This document shows positions 18,720 through 27,549 of a DNA stretch of 64,000 nt, piece after piece. Every line of letters begins with the position of its first letter. The stretch's first letter is position 1. The DNA comes from Azotobacter bryophylli (GTDB taxonomy: Bacteria; Pseudomonadota; Gammaproteobacteria; Pseudomonadales; Pseudomonadaceae), in contig NZ_JBHRSJ010000034.1 in NCBI RefSeq assembly GCF_042643485.1, positions 62,001-126,000 on the forward strand, in the 5' to 3' direction. Under the pieces are notes generated by a model. It had not been told where the DNA came from and ran no database searches. It saw only the letters and a list, made by a program, of their open reading frames with translations. The position numbers and the translations under genes are program-made.

Positions 18720-18805
18720 TTTTGTCGGGCGGACGAGGTTCGTTCGCGAATTCCGGCGGCGGGCCGGGCCCGCCGTCTGACTGATAGGGCGGAAAGGCTG
18801 AGATG

Positions 18806-19924
18806 ATGCGCGATAAGGTAGCGGGTGCGCGGCGTTGGGTGGTGAAGATCGGCAGTGCCCTGCTGACCGCCGACGGCCGTGGTCTGGATCATGGCTCGAT
18901 GGCGGTCTGGGTCGAGCAGATGGTGGCTCTGCGCGAGGCTGGCGTCGAGCTGGTGCTGGTCTCTTCGGGGGCGGTGGCGGCGGGTATGAGTCGGCTCGGT
19001 TGGAGCGCTCGACCGAAAGCTATTCGCGAGCTGCAGGCGGCCGCCGCCGTCGGGCAGATGGGGCTGGTCCAGGCCTGGGAGTCCAGTTTCTCCAGGCACG
19101 GCCTGCATGCCGCACAGATCCTCGTGACTCATGACGATCTTTCCGATCGCAAGCGTTATCTGAATGCACGCAGCACGCTGCGGACCTTGGTGGATCTCGG
19201 GGTGATTCCGGTGATCAACGAGAACGACACCGTGGTGACTGACGAGATTCGCTTCGGCGACAACGATACCCTGGCGGCTCTGGTGGCCAATCTGGTAGAG
19301 GCAGATCTGCTGGTCATCCTGACTGATCGCGATGGCATGTTCGATGCGGATCCGCGCAATAACCCGGATGCCAAGCTGATCTTCGAGGCGCGAGCCGACG
19401 ATCCGGCGCTGGATGGCGTTGCCGGCGGTACGGGGGGCGCCCTGGGGCGTGGCGGGATGCAGACCAAGCTGCGCGCGGCACGGCTGGCGGCGCGTTCGGG
19501 AGCGCACACGGTGATCGTCGGTGGGCGGATCGAGCGGGTGCTGGGGCGGCTCAAGGCCGGGGAGCGGCTGGGCACTCTGCTGGCTCCGGAACAGGAGATG
19601 CTGGCCGCTCGCAAGCAATGGCTGGCCGGCCATCTGCAGATGCGCGGAACTCTGGTGCTGGACGGCGGCGCCGTGCAGGCCCTGGTGCGGGATCACAAGA
19701 GCCTGTTGCCTGTCGGGGTGACGGAGGTCGATGGTAATTTCCGGCGCGGCGAGATGGTGGTTTGCGTCGATCAGGAGGGCAGGGAAGTGGCTCGTGGCCT
19801 GGCCAACTACAGTGCCGTCGAGGCGCAAAAGATCATCGGGCACTCTTCCGATCTGATCGAGAAGCTGTTGGGCTACGTGGATGAGCCGGAGTTGGTTCAT
19901 CGCGACAATCTGATTCTGGTCTGA
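18806..19924 (+). CDS. proB: glutamate 5-kinase
   Basis: First step of proline synthesis: ATP-dependent phosphorylation of glutamate to gamma-glutamyl phosphate. The 372-aa protein has the amino-acid-kinase domain (VVKIGSALLT, VSSGAVAAGM, VIPVINENDTV, DNDTLAALVA, LLVILTDRDGMF, GGTGGALGRGGMQTKLRAA) and a C-terminal PUA domain (GTLVLDGGAVQALV ... RGLANYSA). The second of two adjacent ATGs, at 18806, gives the usual MRDKV start. The gap after obgE is 86 bases, so read-through from it is likely. Confidence 0.97.
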   Translation: MRDKVAGARRWVVKIGSALLTADGRGLDHGSMAVWVEQMVALREAGVELVLVSSGAVAAGMSRLGWSARPKAIRELQAAAAVGQMGLVQAWESSFSRHGLHAAQILVTHDDLSDRKRYLNARSTLRTLVDLGVIPVINENDTVVTDEIRFGDNDTLAALVANLVEADLLVILTDRDGMFDADPRNNPDAKLIFEARADDPALDGVAGGTGGALGRGGMQTKLRAARLAARSGAHTVIVGGRIERVLGRLKAGERLGTLLAPEQEMLAARKQWLAGHLQMRGTLVLDGGAVQALVRDHKSLLPVGVTEVDGNFRRGEMVVCVDQEGREVARGLANYSAVEAQKIIGHSSDLIEKLLGYVDEPELVHRDNLILV

Positions 19925-19935
19925 GGAAAGCTGGC

Positions 19936-20388
19936 ATGCGCGTGATTGGATTGGTGTTGGCGGCGCTGTTGTCGCCTCTGGCTCTGGCGGAGGAGATCGG
20001 TGAGGTCTCCACGGTGTTCAAGTGGGTCGGGCCGAACGACAAGATCGTGGTCGAGGCCTTCGACGATCCCAAGGTTGCGGGGGTGACCTGCTACCTGTCG
20101 CGAGCCAAGACCGGTGGCGTCAAGGGTGGTCTGGGGTTGGCCGAAGATCGGGCCGAAGCCTCCATTGCCTGTCGCCAAGTTGGACCGATCAGCTTTCGCG
20201 AGGAGTTGAAGGATGGCGAGGAGGTGTTCAAGGAGCGCACTTCGCTGGTGTTCAAGACCATGCAGGTGGTGCGCTTCCTGGACAGGAAGCGTAATACCCT
20301 GGTCTATCTGGTCTATAGCGACAGGGTGATCGAGGGTAGTCCGCAGAATGCCGTGACGGCGATTCCGATCGTGCCCTGGCGCGAGTGA
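19936..20388 (+). CDS. creA: CreA family periplasmic protein
   Basis: A 150-aa exported protein of unknown function. It has a signal peptide ending at ALAEE (near residue 18) and the CreA-family core EIGEVSTVFKWVGPNDKIVVEAFDDPKVAGVTCYLS, AKTGGVKGGLGLAEDRAEASIACRQVGP and LVYLVYSDRVIEGSPQNAV. It begins 11 bases after proB with AGGAAAG as ribosome-binding site and is therefore probably in the obgE-proB-creA transcript, ended by the shared terminator with rpsT. Confidence 0.92.
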   Translation: MRVIGLVLAALLSPLALAEEIGEVSTVFKWVGPNDKIVVEAFDDPKVAGVTCYLSRAKTGGVKGGLGLAEDRAEASIACRQVGPISFREELKDGEEVFKERTSLVFKTMQVVRFLDRKRNTLVYLVYSDRVIEGSPQNAVTAIPIVPWRE

Positions 20389-20439
20389 ATGGAGTGGGGC
20401 GGGGTGCGGCTCGCTCCCGTTTAGAACTCGCGGGCAATA

Positions 20440-20464
20440 AAAAACCGGCCATCGGCCGGTTTTT
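20440..20464. terminator. bidirectional terminator between creA and rpsT
   Basis: AAAAACCGGCC-ATC-GGCCGGTTTTT is a perfect 11-bp stem with a three-base loop and T tracts in both directions, serving the convergent creA and rpsT. Confidence 0.92.
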
Positions 20465-20480
20465 CATTTGAACGCTTCGA

Positions 20481-20756
20481 TCAGGCTGCGGCTTGGCCGA
20501 GTGCCTTGATGTGTGCGTTCAGGCGGCTCTTGTGACGAGCGGCCTTGTTCTTGTGGATGATGCCCTTGTCGGCCATGCGGTCGATGACCGGAACGGCTGC
20601 AGTGTAGGCTGCTTGGGCTTTCTCCAGGTCCTTGGCGTCGATAGCCTTGACCACGTTCTTGATGTAGGTACGAACCATCGAGCGCAGGCTGGCGTTATGG
20701 CTACGACGCTTCTCAGCCTGTTTGGCGCGTTTTTTGGCAGAAGGTGAGTTGGCCAC
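20481..20756 (-). CDS. rpsT: 30S ribosomal protein S20
   Basis: Small-subunit protein that binds 16S rRNA helix 44 region. The 91-aa product reads (M)ANSPSAKKRAKQAEKRRSHN ... HKNKAARHKSRLNAHIKAL, standard S20. The start is a GTG at 20756: GAGGAG lies 8 bases upstream and the mature N-terminus ANSPSAKKR follows directly; the upstream ATG at 20810 would add 18 non-conserved residues. A weak start codon fits the known translational autoregulation of S20. Confidence 0.96.
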   Translation of the reverse strand: MANSPSAKKRAKQAEKRRSHNASLRSMVRTYIKNVVKAIDAKDLEKAQAAYTAAVPVIDRMADKGIIHKNKAARHKSRLNAHIKALGQAAA

Positions 20757-21010
20757 CGTCAAGCTCCTCGAAAACTGGGGGGGATACGAACAAATAAGGC
20801 CGCGAATCATGCCGAGCTGTCAGGGGGTTGTCAAGGGGCGGGCAATCTGCAGGGGGAGGCGATTCCCTCGGGGAGTGGTCGCCGGCAGGTGAAAGAATTC
20901 GGTCCTCCCCAGTCCCGGTGCGTTGCGGCAGTCAGGCGTGGGCTCTACACTCGGCGGCCTCGCTGCCTCTGGGCAAGCGCAGCCTCTCCGGTCAGGATGC
21001 AGCCCACTCT

Positions 21011-22549
21011 ATGAATCTACTCAAGTCGCTGGTGGCCGTCAGTTCCATCACCATGCTGTCCCGTGTGCTGGGGTTCGTGCGCGATACCATAGTGGCGCGG
21101 ATCTTCGGCGCGGGCATGGCCTCCGACGCCTTTTTCGTCGCCTTCAAGCTGCCCAACCTGCTGCGCCGCATCTTTGCCGAAGGGGCATTTTCCCAGGCTT
21201 TCGTACCGATCCTGGCCGAATACAAGACCCAGCAGGGCGAGGAGGCGACTCGCACCTTCGTGGCCTATGTTTCCGGCCTGCTGACCCTGGCGCTGGCGCT
21301 GGTGACCCTCCTGGGCGTACTCGCCGCGCCCTGGGTCATCTGGATCTCGGCCCCGGGCTTTGCCGATACGCCGGAGAAATTCGACCTGACCTCCGCTCTG
21401 TTGCGAATCACCTTTCCTTATATATTGCTGATTTCCCTGTCGTCCCTGGCCGGGGCAATCCTGAACACCTGGAACCGCTTCGCCGTACCGGCCTTCGTGC
21501 CGACTCTGCTGAACGTCAGCATGATCGGCTTTGCCCTGTTCCTCACCCCGTATTTCGATCCGCCGGTGCTGGCCCTGGCCTGGGCAGTGCTGGCCGGTGG
21601 GCTGCTGCAGCTGCTCTACCAACTGCCGCACCTGAGGACGATCGGCATGCTGGTGCTGCCGCGCCTGAATCTGCGCGACAGTGGTGTCTGGCGGGTGCTC
21701 AGGCAGATGCTGCCGGCTATCCTCGGCGTTTCGGTGGGGCAGATCTCGCTGATCATCAACACCATCTTCGCCTCCTTCCTGGCTGCCGGTTCGGTGTCCT
21801 GGATGTACTATGCCGACCGCCTGATGGAGCTGCCGTCCGGGGTGCTCGGCGTGGCGCTGGGGACTATCCTGCTGCCGGCCCTGTCCAAGACCTACGCCAG
21901 CAAGGATCGCCACGAGTATTCGCGCTTGCTCGACTGGGGGCTGCGCCTGTGTTTCCTGCTGGTGCTGCCCTGCGCCCTGGCGCTGGCGATCCTGGCCGAG
22001 CCGCTCACCGTGTCCCTGTTCCAGTACGGCAGGTTCGACGCCCACGACGCCCTGATGACCCAGCGGGCGCTGATTGCCTACTCGATTGGCCTGCTCGGTA
22101 TCATCCTGGTCAAGGTACTGGCGCCCGGGTTCTACGCTCAGCAGAACATCCGGACGCCGGTGCGGATCGCCGTTTTCACCCTGGTGGTGACCCAACTGAT
22201 GAATCTGGCCTTCATCGTTCCGCTCAGGCATGTCGGCCTGGCGCTGTCCATCGGTCTGGCGGCCTGCCTGAACGCCGCTCTGCTCTACTGGAAATTGCGC
22301 AGCCAGCGCTTGTTCGAGCCGCAGCCGGGGTGGGGGAGGTTCATCCTCAAGCTGGTGGTGGCAGTGCTGGCGATGGTTGGCGTGCTGCTAGGGCTGATGC
22401 AGTTGATGCCGGCCTGGGATCTGGGTGGTATGCCGGAGCGCTTCCTGCGCCTGGGCATCCTGGTGCTGGCAGGCGTGCTGACCTATTTCGGAGTGTTGGC
22501 AGCGCTCGGCTTTCGCCTGCGGGATTTTTCCCGCAGGGCGATCGCATGA
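21011..22549 (+). CDS. murJ: lipid II flippase MurJ
   Basis: Inner-membrane flippase moving lipid II to the periplasm for peptidoglycan synthesis. The 512-aa protein is almost entirely hydrophobic, with about 14 predicted membrane helices, and shows the MVF signature: NLLKSLVAVSSITMLSRVLGF, FFVAFKLPNLLRRIFAEGAFSQAFVP and YYADRLMELPSGVLGVALGT. The conserved Arg/Asp residues of the central cavity region are visible in those segments. The ATG at 21011 gives the family N-terminus; the 200-base region upstream, divergent from rpsT, should carry its promoter. Confidence 0.96.
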   Translation: MNLLKSLVAVSSITMLSRVLGFVRDTIVARIFGAGMASDAFFVAFKLPNLLRRIFAEGAFSQAFVPILAEYKTQQGEEATRTFVAYVSGLLTLALALVTLLGVLAAPWVIWISAPGFADTPEKFDLTSALLRITFPYILLISLSSLAGAILNTWNRFAVPAFVPTLLNVSMIGFALFLTPYFDPPVLALAWAVLAGGLLQLLYQLPHLRTIGMLVLPRLNLRDSGVWRVLRQMLPAILGVSVGQISLIINTIFASFLAAGSVSWMYYADRLMELPSGVLGVALGTILLPALSKTYASKDRHEYSRLLDWGLRLCFLLVLPCALALAILAEPLTVSLFQYGRFDAHDALMTQRALIAYSIGLLGIILVKVLAPGFYAQQNIRTPVRIAVFTLVVTQLMNLAFIVPLRHVGLALSIGLAACLNAALLYWKLRSQRLFEPQPGWGRFILKLVVAVLAMVGVLLGLMQLMPAWDLGGMPERFLRLGILVLAGVLTYFGVLAALGFRLRDFSRRAIA

Positions 22550-22631
22550 CCGAAGGCGCGCGGGTGGCGCGAGCCGGGACGAGACCTGTCGCTTGGCGGC
22601 AGACTTCCGGCTGGAGGCGCGACTGCTGGCC

Positions 22632-22660
22632 TGTTGCCCGGCGTCGGCTGTGCGTATAAT
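22632..22660 (+). promoter_or_regulatory. candidate sigma-70 promoter of ribF-ileS-lspA-fkpB
   Basis: A perfect -10 TATAAT at 22655-22660 lies 29 bases before ribF, with TTGCCC (22634) or TGTTGC (22632) as a weak -35 at 15 or 17 bases. The four downstream genes overlap or nearly touch, so this should drive all of them. Confidence 0.55.
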
Positions 22661-22688
22661 CGACCACTTTGTAAGTAAGATGTGTCCT

Positions 22689-23639
22689 ATGCAGCTGGTT
22701 CGAGGCCTCCACAATCTGCGGCCCCAGCATCGGGGTTGTGTCGCCACCATTGGGAATTTCGACGGTGTCCATCGTGGCCACCAGGCTATCCTCGCGCGCA
22801 TGCGCGAGCGTTCGGCTGCCATGGGGCTACCCAGCTGCGTGGTGATCTTCGAGCCTCAGCCGCGTGAGTTCTTCTCCCCCGATACGGCCCCGCCGCGCCT
22901 GACCCGCCTGCGCGAGAAGCTCGAACTGCTCGCCGCGGAAGGTGTGGACCGGGTGCTGTGCCTGGCCTTCAATCGTCGCCTGCGCGAGTTGAGCGCCCAG
23001 GCATTCGTGGAAACGGTGCTGGTCGACGGACTGGGAGTGCGCCATCTGGAAGTGGGCGACGATTTCCGTTTCGGCTGCGACCGTGCCGGCGATTTCGACT
23101 TCCTCTGCCGTGCCGGGATAAGTGAAGGCTTCACGGTCGAGGCGGCCACTACGGTCGAGGTGAACGGCGAGCGGGTCAGCAGCACCCGGGTGCGCGAGGC
23201 GCTGCAGTCCGGCGACATGGCTCTGGTCGAGCGCCTGCTCGGCCGGCCGTTCAGCATTTCCGGACGAGTCCTGCACGGACAGAAGCTGGGCCGTCAGCTG
23301 GGGGCGCCGACCGCGAACATCCAGCTCAAGCGGCGCCGTGTTCCGCTCTGCGGTGTCTACGTGGTGAGCACCGAGCTGGATGGGCGGCGCTGGCCGGGAG
23401 TGGCCAACATCGGCGTGCGACCTTCCGTGGATGGCGATGGGCGGGCCCATCTGGAGATGCATCTGCTGGATTTCGCCGGCGACCTGTACGGTCGGCACCT
23501 TGCCGTTACCTTTCACCATAAGCTGCGCGACGAGCAGCGTTTCGCCTCACTGGCGGCGCTGAAAACGGCGATCGACGCGGATATCGCCGCCGCCCGTGCC
23601 TACTGGCAGGGTCAACCGCTTAATCACGAGCCTGAATGA
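22689..23639 (+). CDS. ribF: bifunctional riboflavin kinase/FAD synthetase
   Basis: Converts riboflavin to FMN and FMN to FAD. The 316-aa protein has the adenylyltransferase domain at residues 1-180 with TIGNFDGVHRGHQ (nucleotide-binding HxGH) near residue 19 and RVSSTRVREAL, and the flavokinase domain from about 185 with GRVLHGQKLGRQLGAPTANI and GVYVV ... GVANIGVRPSV. The stop overlaps an in-frame ATG before ileS, so translation is coupled. First gene of the ribF-ileS-lspA-fkpB operon as in other Pseudomonas. Confidence 0.96.
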   Translation: MQLVRGLHNLRPQHRGCVATIGNFDGVHRGHQAILARMRERSAAMGLPSCVVIFEPQPREFFSPDTAPPRLTRLREKLELLAAEGVDRVLCLAFNRRLRELSAQAFVETVLVDGLGVRHLEVGDDFRFGCDRAGDFDFLCRAGISEGFTVEAATTVEVNGERVSSTRVREALQSGDMALVERLLGRPFSISGRVLHGQKLGRQLGAPTANIQLKRRRVPLCGVYVVSTELDGRRWPGVANIGVRPSVDGDGRAHLEMHLLDFAGDLYGRHLAVTFHHKLRDEQRFASLAALKTAIDADIAAARAYWQGQPLNHEPE

Positions 23640-23641
23640 CG

Positions 23642-26473
23642 ATGACCGACTACAAAGCGACCCTCAATCTGCCGGAGACGGCATTCCCGATGAAGGCCGG
23701 CCTGCCGCAGCGCGAGCCGGAAATGCTGCAGCATTGGAACAGCATCGGCCTGTACCAGAAGCTCCGGCAGATCGGCGAGGGGCGTCCGAAGTTCATCCTG
23801 CACGACGGCCCGCCGTACGCCAACGGCAACATTCACATCGGCCACGCGGTGAACAAGATCATCAAGGACATGATCGTCCGTTCCAAGACCCTGGCCGGTT
23901 TCGACGCTCCCTACGTCCCGGGTTGGGACTGCCACGGCCTGCCCATCGAGCACAAGGTCGAGACCACCTTCGGCAAGAACCAGCCGGCGGACCTGACCCG
24001 CGAGCGCTGCCGTGCCTACGCCGCCGAGCAGGTGGAGGGGCAGAAGGCCGACTTCATTCGTCTCGGCGTGCTCGGCGACTGGGCGAATCCCTACCGGACC
24101 ATGGACTTCTCCAACGAGGCCGGAGAGATTCGTGCCCTGGCCAAGATGGTCGAGGGCGGCTTCGTGTTCAAGGGCCTGAAGCCGGTGAACTGGTGCTTCG
24201 ATTGCGGCTCGGCGCTGGCCGAGGCGGAGGTCGAATACCAGGACAAGAAATCCGATGCCATCGACGTGGCCTTCCAGGTGGAGGATGCCGACAAGCTGGC
24301 CGCCGCTTTCGGTCTTTCCAGCCTGGACAAGCCGACCAGCATCGTGATCTGGACCACCACCCCCTGGACCATCCCGGCCAACCAGGCGCTGAACGTCCAT
24401 CCGGAATTCACCTATGCCCTGGTCGATTGCGGCGACCGCCAGCTGGTGCTGGCCGAGGAACTGGTGGAGGGCTGTCTGGCTCGCTACGGCCTCGACGGGC
24501 AGGTGATCGCCACGGCGAAGGGCGAGGCCCTGGAGCTGGTCCGTTTCCGCCACCCGTTCTACGAGCGTTTCTCGCCGGTCTACCTAGCCGATTACGTGGC
24601 GCTGGACGCCGGCACCGGCATCGTCCACTCGGCCCCGGCCTACGGCGAGGACGACTTCCGCTCCTGCAAACAGTACGGCATGAGCAACGACGACATCCTC
24701 AGCCCGGTGCAGAGCAACGGCGTGTACGTCGAGTCGCTGCCGTTTTTCGGCGGCCAGTTCATCTGGAAGGCCAATCCCAATATCGTCGTCAAGCTCGATG
24801 AAGTGGGGGCCTTGCTCAAGCATGCGAGCATCACCCACAGCTACATGCACTGCTGGCGGCACAAGACCCCGCTGATCTACCGGGCTACCGCTCAGTGGTT
24901 CGTCGGCATGGACAAGCAGCCGGCCGAAGGCTCCACCCTGCGCGAGCGGGCCCTGACCGCCATCGAGCAGACCGAGTTCGTGCCCGCCTGGGGGCAGGCG
25001 CGCCTGCACGGCATGATCGCCGGTCGGCCCGACTGGTGCATCTCGCGTCAGCGCAACTGGGGCGTGCCCATCCCGTTCTTCCTGCACAAGGAAAGCGGCG
25101 AGCTGCATCCGCGCACCGTCGATCTGATGGAAGAGGTGGCCAAGCGGGTCGAGAAGGAGGGCATCGAGGCCTGGTTCAAGCTCGAACCCGTGGAACTGCT
25201 CGGCGATGAGGCCGCCCAGTACGACAAGATCGCCGACACCCTGGACGTCTGGTTCGACTCCGGCACCACCCATTGGCACGTGATGCGCGGCTCGCACCCC
25301 ATGGGCCATGAGCAGGGGCCGCGCGCCGACCTGTATCTCGAAGGCTCCGACCAGCACCGCGGCTGGTTCCATTCCTCGCTGCTGACCGGCTGCGCCATCG
25401 ACGGCCACGCCCCGTATCGGGGGCTGCTGACCCACGGCTTCACCGTGGACGAGAACGGCCGCAAGATGTCCAAGTCCCTCGGTAACGTGATCGCCCCGCA
25501 GGAGATCACCGACAGCATGGGCGCCGACATCCTGCGTCTGTGGGTCGCCGCCACCGACTATTCCGGCGAGATGGCGGTGTCCAAGCAGATCCTCCAGCGC
25601 AGCGCCGACGCCTACCGGCGCATCCGCAATACCGCGCGCTTCCTGCTTTCCAACCTCAACGGCTTCGATCCGGCGAAGGATCTGCTGGCCGCAGAGGACA
25701 TGCTGGCGCTGGATCGCTGGGCGGTGGATCGCGCCCTGCTGCTGCAGCGCGAGATCAAGGAGGCCTTCGACAGTTATCGCTTCTGGGTTGTGTATCAGAA
25801 GGTGCACAACTTCTGCGTGCAGGAGTTGGGCGGTTTCTATCTCGACATCATCAAGGACCGCCAGTACACCACCGCCGCCGACAGCGTGGCGCGCCGCTCC
25901 TGCCAGAGCGCGATGTATCACATCGGCGAGGCCCTGGTGCGCTGGATCGCGCCGATCCTAGCCTTCACCGCCGAGGAGATCTGGCAGTACCTGCCCGGCG
26001 ATCGCAACGAATCGGTGATGCTCAACACCTGGTACGAAGGGCTCTCCGAACTGCCGGAAGGCTTCGAGCTGGGGCGTGCGTTCTGGGATCGGATCATGAC
26101 GGTCAAGGCGGCGGTCAACAAGGAGCTGGAAAACCAGCGCGCGGCCAAGGCCATCGGCGGAAACTTGCAGGCCGAGGTTACCCTCTATGGCGATGCGGCG
26201 CTCACCGAAAGCCTGGCCAAGCTGGGCGACGAACTGCGCTTCGTGCTGATCACCTCCGCAGCGACCGTGGAGCCCCTGGCGACCGCTGCCGCGGATGCGG
26301 TGGAAACCGACGTCGGCGGTCTCAAGCTCAAGGTGGTCAAGTCCGGCCATGCCAAGTGTGGTCGTTGCTGGCATCACCGCGAAGATGTCGGTATCGACCC
26401 GGCCCATCCCGAGATCTGTGGTCGCTGCGTGGAAAACATCGAAGGCGAAGGCGAGGTGCGTCACTATGCGTGA
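23642..26473 (+). CDS. ileS: isoleucyl-tRNA synthetase
   Basis: Class I aminoacyl-tRNA synthetase of 943 aa, the Pseudomonas length. HIGH motif appears as NIHIGHAVNK near residue 59 and the KMSKS loop as RKMSKSLGN near 610; WTTTPWTIPANQA belongs to the editing domain, and WFVGMDK to the catalytic core. Two C-terminal zinc-knuckle pairs, CGRCWHH and CGRCV, end the protein, typical of the short bacterial form. I chose the ATG at 23642 (MTDYKATLNL) by family agreement; the ATG two codons earlier overlaps the ribF stop. Lacks signs of the mupirocin-resistant type. Confidence 0.97.
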   Translation: MTDYKATLNLPETAFPMKAGLPQREPEMLQHWNSIGLYQKLRQIGEGRPKFILHDGPPYANGNIHIGHAVNKIIKDMIVRSKTLAGFDAPYVPGWDCHGLPIEHKVETTFGKNQPADLTRERCRAYAAEQVEGQKADFIRLGVLGDWANPYRTMDFSNEAGEIRALAKMVEGGFVFKGLKPVNWCFDCGSALAEAEVEYQDKKSDAIDVAFQVEDADKLAAAFGLSSLDKPTSIVIWTTTPWTIPANQALNVHPEFTYALVDCGDRQLVLAEELVEGCLARYGLDGQVIATAKGEALELVRFRHPFYERFSPVYLADYVALDAGTGIVHSAPAYGEDDFRSCKQYGMSNDDILSPVQSNGVYVESLPFFGGQFIWKANPNIVVKLDEVGALLKHASITHSYMHCWRHKTPLIYRATAQWFVGMDKQPAEGSTLRERALTAIEQTEFVPAWGQARLHGMIAGRPDWCISRQRNWGVPIPFFLHKESGELHPRTVDLMEEVAKRVEKEGIEAWFKLEPVELLGDEAAQYDKIADTLDVWFDSGTTHWHVMRGSHPMGHEQGPRADLYLEGSDQHRGWFHSSLLTGCAIDGHAPYRGLLTHGFTVDENGRKMSKSLGNVIAPQEITDSMGADILRLWVAATDYSGEMAVSKQILQRSADAYRRIRNTARFLLSNLNGFDPAKDLLAAEDMLALDRWAVDRALLLQREIKEAFDSYRFWVVYQKVHNFCVQELGGFYLDIIKDRQYTTAADSVARRSCQSAMYHIGEALVRWIAPILAFTAEEIWQYLPGDRNESVMLNTWYEGLSELPEGFELGRAFWDRIMTVKAAVNKELENQRAAKAIGGNLQAEVTLYGDAALTESLAKLGDELRFVLITSAATVEPLATAAADAVETDVGGLKLKVVKSGHAKCGRCWHHREDVGIDPAHPEICGRCVENIEGEGEVRHYA

Positions 26474-26506
26474 CGCGATTGCCCAGTCCTGCTGCGGAGC
26501 CTCGGC

Positions 26507-27010
26507 ATGACTTCCCGCTTCGGCAAGCTTCCCTGGCTCTGGCTCAGCCTGGTCGTATTCGCGCTCGACCAGGCGAGCAAGCTGTATTTCGAAGGCGCGC
26601 TGCGTCTGTATGAGCAGATCACGATCATTCCCGGCCTATTCAGCTGGACCTTGGCCTACAACACCGGCGCGGCCTTCAGCTTCCTGGCCGGCGAGTCCGG
26701 TTGGCAGCGCTGGCTCTTCGCTCTGATTGCCATTGCGGTCAGTGCCGTGCTGGTGGTCTGGCTGAAGCGTCTCAAGCCCGGCGAGACCTGGCTGGCCGTC
26801 GCCCTGGCCTTGGTGCTGGGCGGCGCGGTCGGCAACCTGTTCGACCGCGTGGTCTACGGCCATGTGATCGACTTCATCCTCGTGCACTGGCAGGACCGCT
26901 GGTTCTTCCCGGCCTTCAATCTGGCCGACAGTGCGATCACCATAGGCGCCATCATGCTGGCGCTCGACATGTTCACCAGCAAGAAGTCCGGAGAACCCGC
27001 CCATGACTGA
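26507..27010 (+). CDS. lspA: lipoprotein signal peptidase (signal peptidase II)
   Basis: Inner-membrane aspartyl protease that cleaves the signal peptide of prolipoproteins after lipid addition. At 167 aa it has four hydrophobic segments and the catalytic aspartates in GGAVGNLFDRVVYG (near residue 112) and FNLADSAITIG (near 145); NTGAAFSFL is also conserved. Its end overlaps fkpB by 8 bases. Thirty-three bases separate it from ileS. Confidence 0.97.
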   Translation: MTSRFGKLPWLWLSLVVFALDQASKLYFEGALRLYEQITIIPGLFSWTLAYNTGAAFSFLAGESGWQRWLFALIAIAVSAVLVVWLKRLKPGETWLAVALALVLGGAVGNLFDRVVYGHVIDFILVHWQDRWFFPAFNLADSAITIGAIMLALDMFTSKKSGEPAHD

Positions 27011-27440
27011 TCTGCGCATAGGACCCGATCGGGAAGTCACCCTGCATTTCGCCATCAAACTGCAGTCCGGCGATGTGGTCGACAGCAACTTCGACAAGAG
27101 TCCGGCCACTTTCAAGGTCGGCGACGGCAACCTGCTACCGGGGTTCGAACAGGCTCTGTACGGCCTCAAGGCCGGTGACAGGCGTACCTTGCCGATCGAG
27201 CCGGAGCAGGGCTTCGGCCGACCCAACCCGCAGAACGTGCAGGTCATGCCGCGCAGCCAGTTCGAAGGCATGGAGCTGTCCGAAGGTCTATTGGTGATCT
27301 TCAGCGACGCATCCAGCAGCGAAATGCCCGGCGTGATCAAGGCGTTCGACGACAACCAGGTCACCATCGACTTCAACCACCCGCTGGCCGGCAAATCGCT
27401 GACCTTCGAGGTGGAGATCGTCGACGTCAAGGCTGTCTAA
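27003..27440 (+). CDS. fkpB: FKBP-type peptidyl-prolyl isomerase FkpB (SlpA)
   Basis: A 145-aa proline isomerase with chaperone activity. It begins LRIGPDREVTLHFAIKLQSGDVVDSNFDKSP, with GDGNLLPGFEQALYGLKAGD, and ends VTIDFNHPLAGKSLTFEVEIVDV, the SlyD/SlpA arrangement of an FKBP domain split by an insert-in-flap domain. There is no His-rich tail, so it is SlpA rather than SlyD. The start lies inside lspA (translational coupling) and ispH follows 109 bases later. Confidence 0.94.
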   Translation: MTDLRIGPDREVTLHFAIKLQSGDVVDSNFDKSPATFKVGDGNLLPGFEQALYGLKAGDRRTLPIEPEQGFGRPNPQNVQVMPRSQFEGMELSEGLLVIFSDASSSEMPGVIKAFDDNQVTIDFNHPLAGKSLTFEVEIVDVKAV

Positions 27441-27549
27441 GTAGGCTCCAACTTCAACGAAGGAGTGCGGCTGGGCTCTCCGGCCTGGCCCTTACCCTCC
27501 CTTCAGCGTTTACACTTGCAACTCTTCCGATTCTGTGCCGAGAACCCCA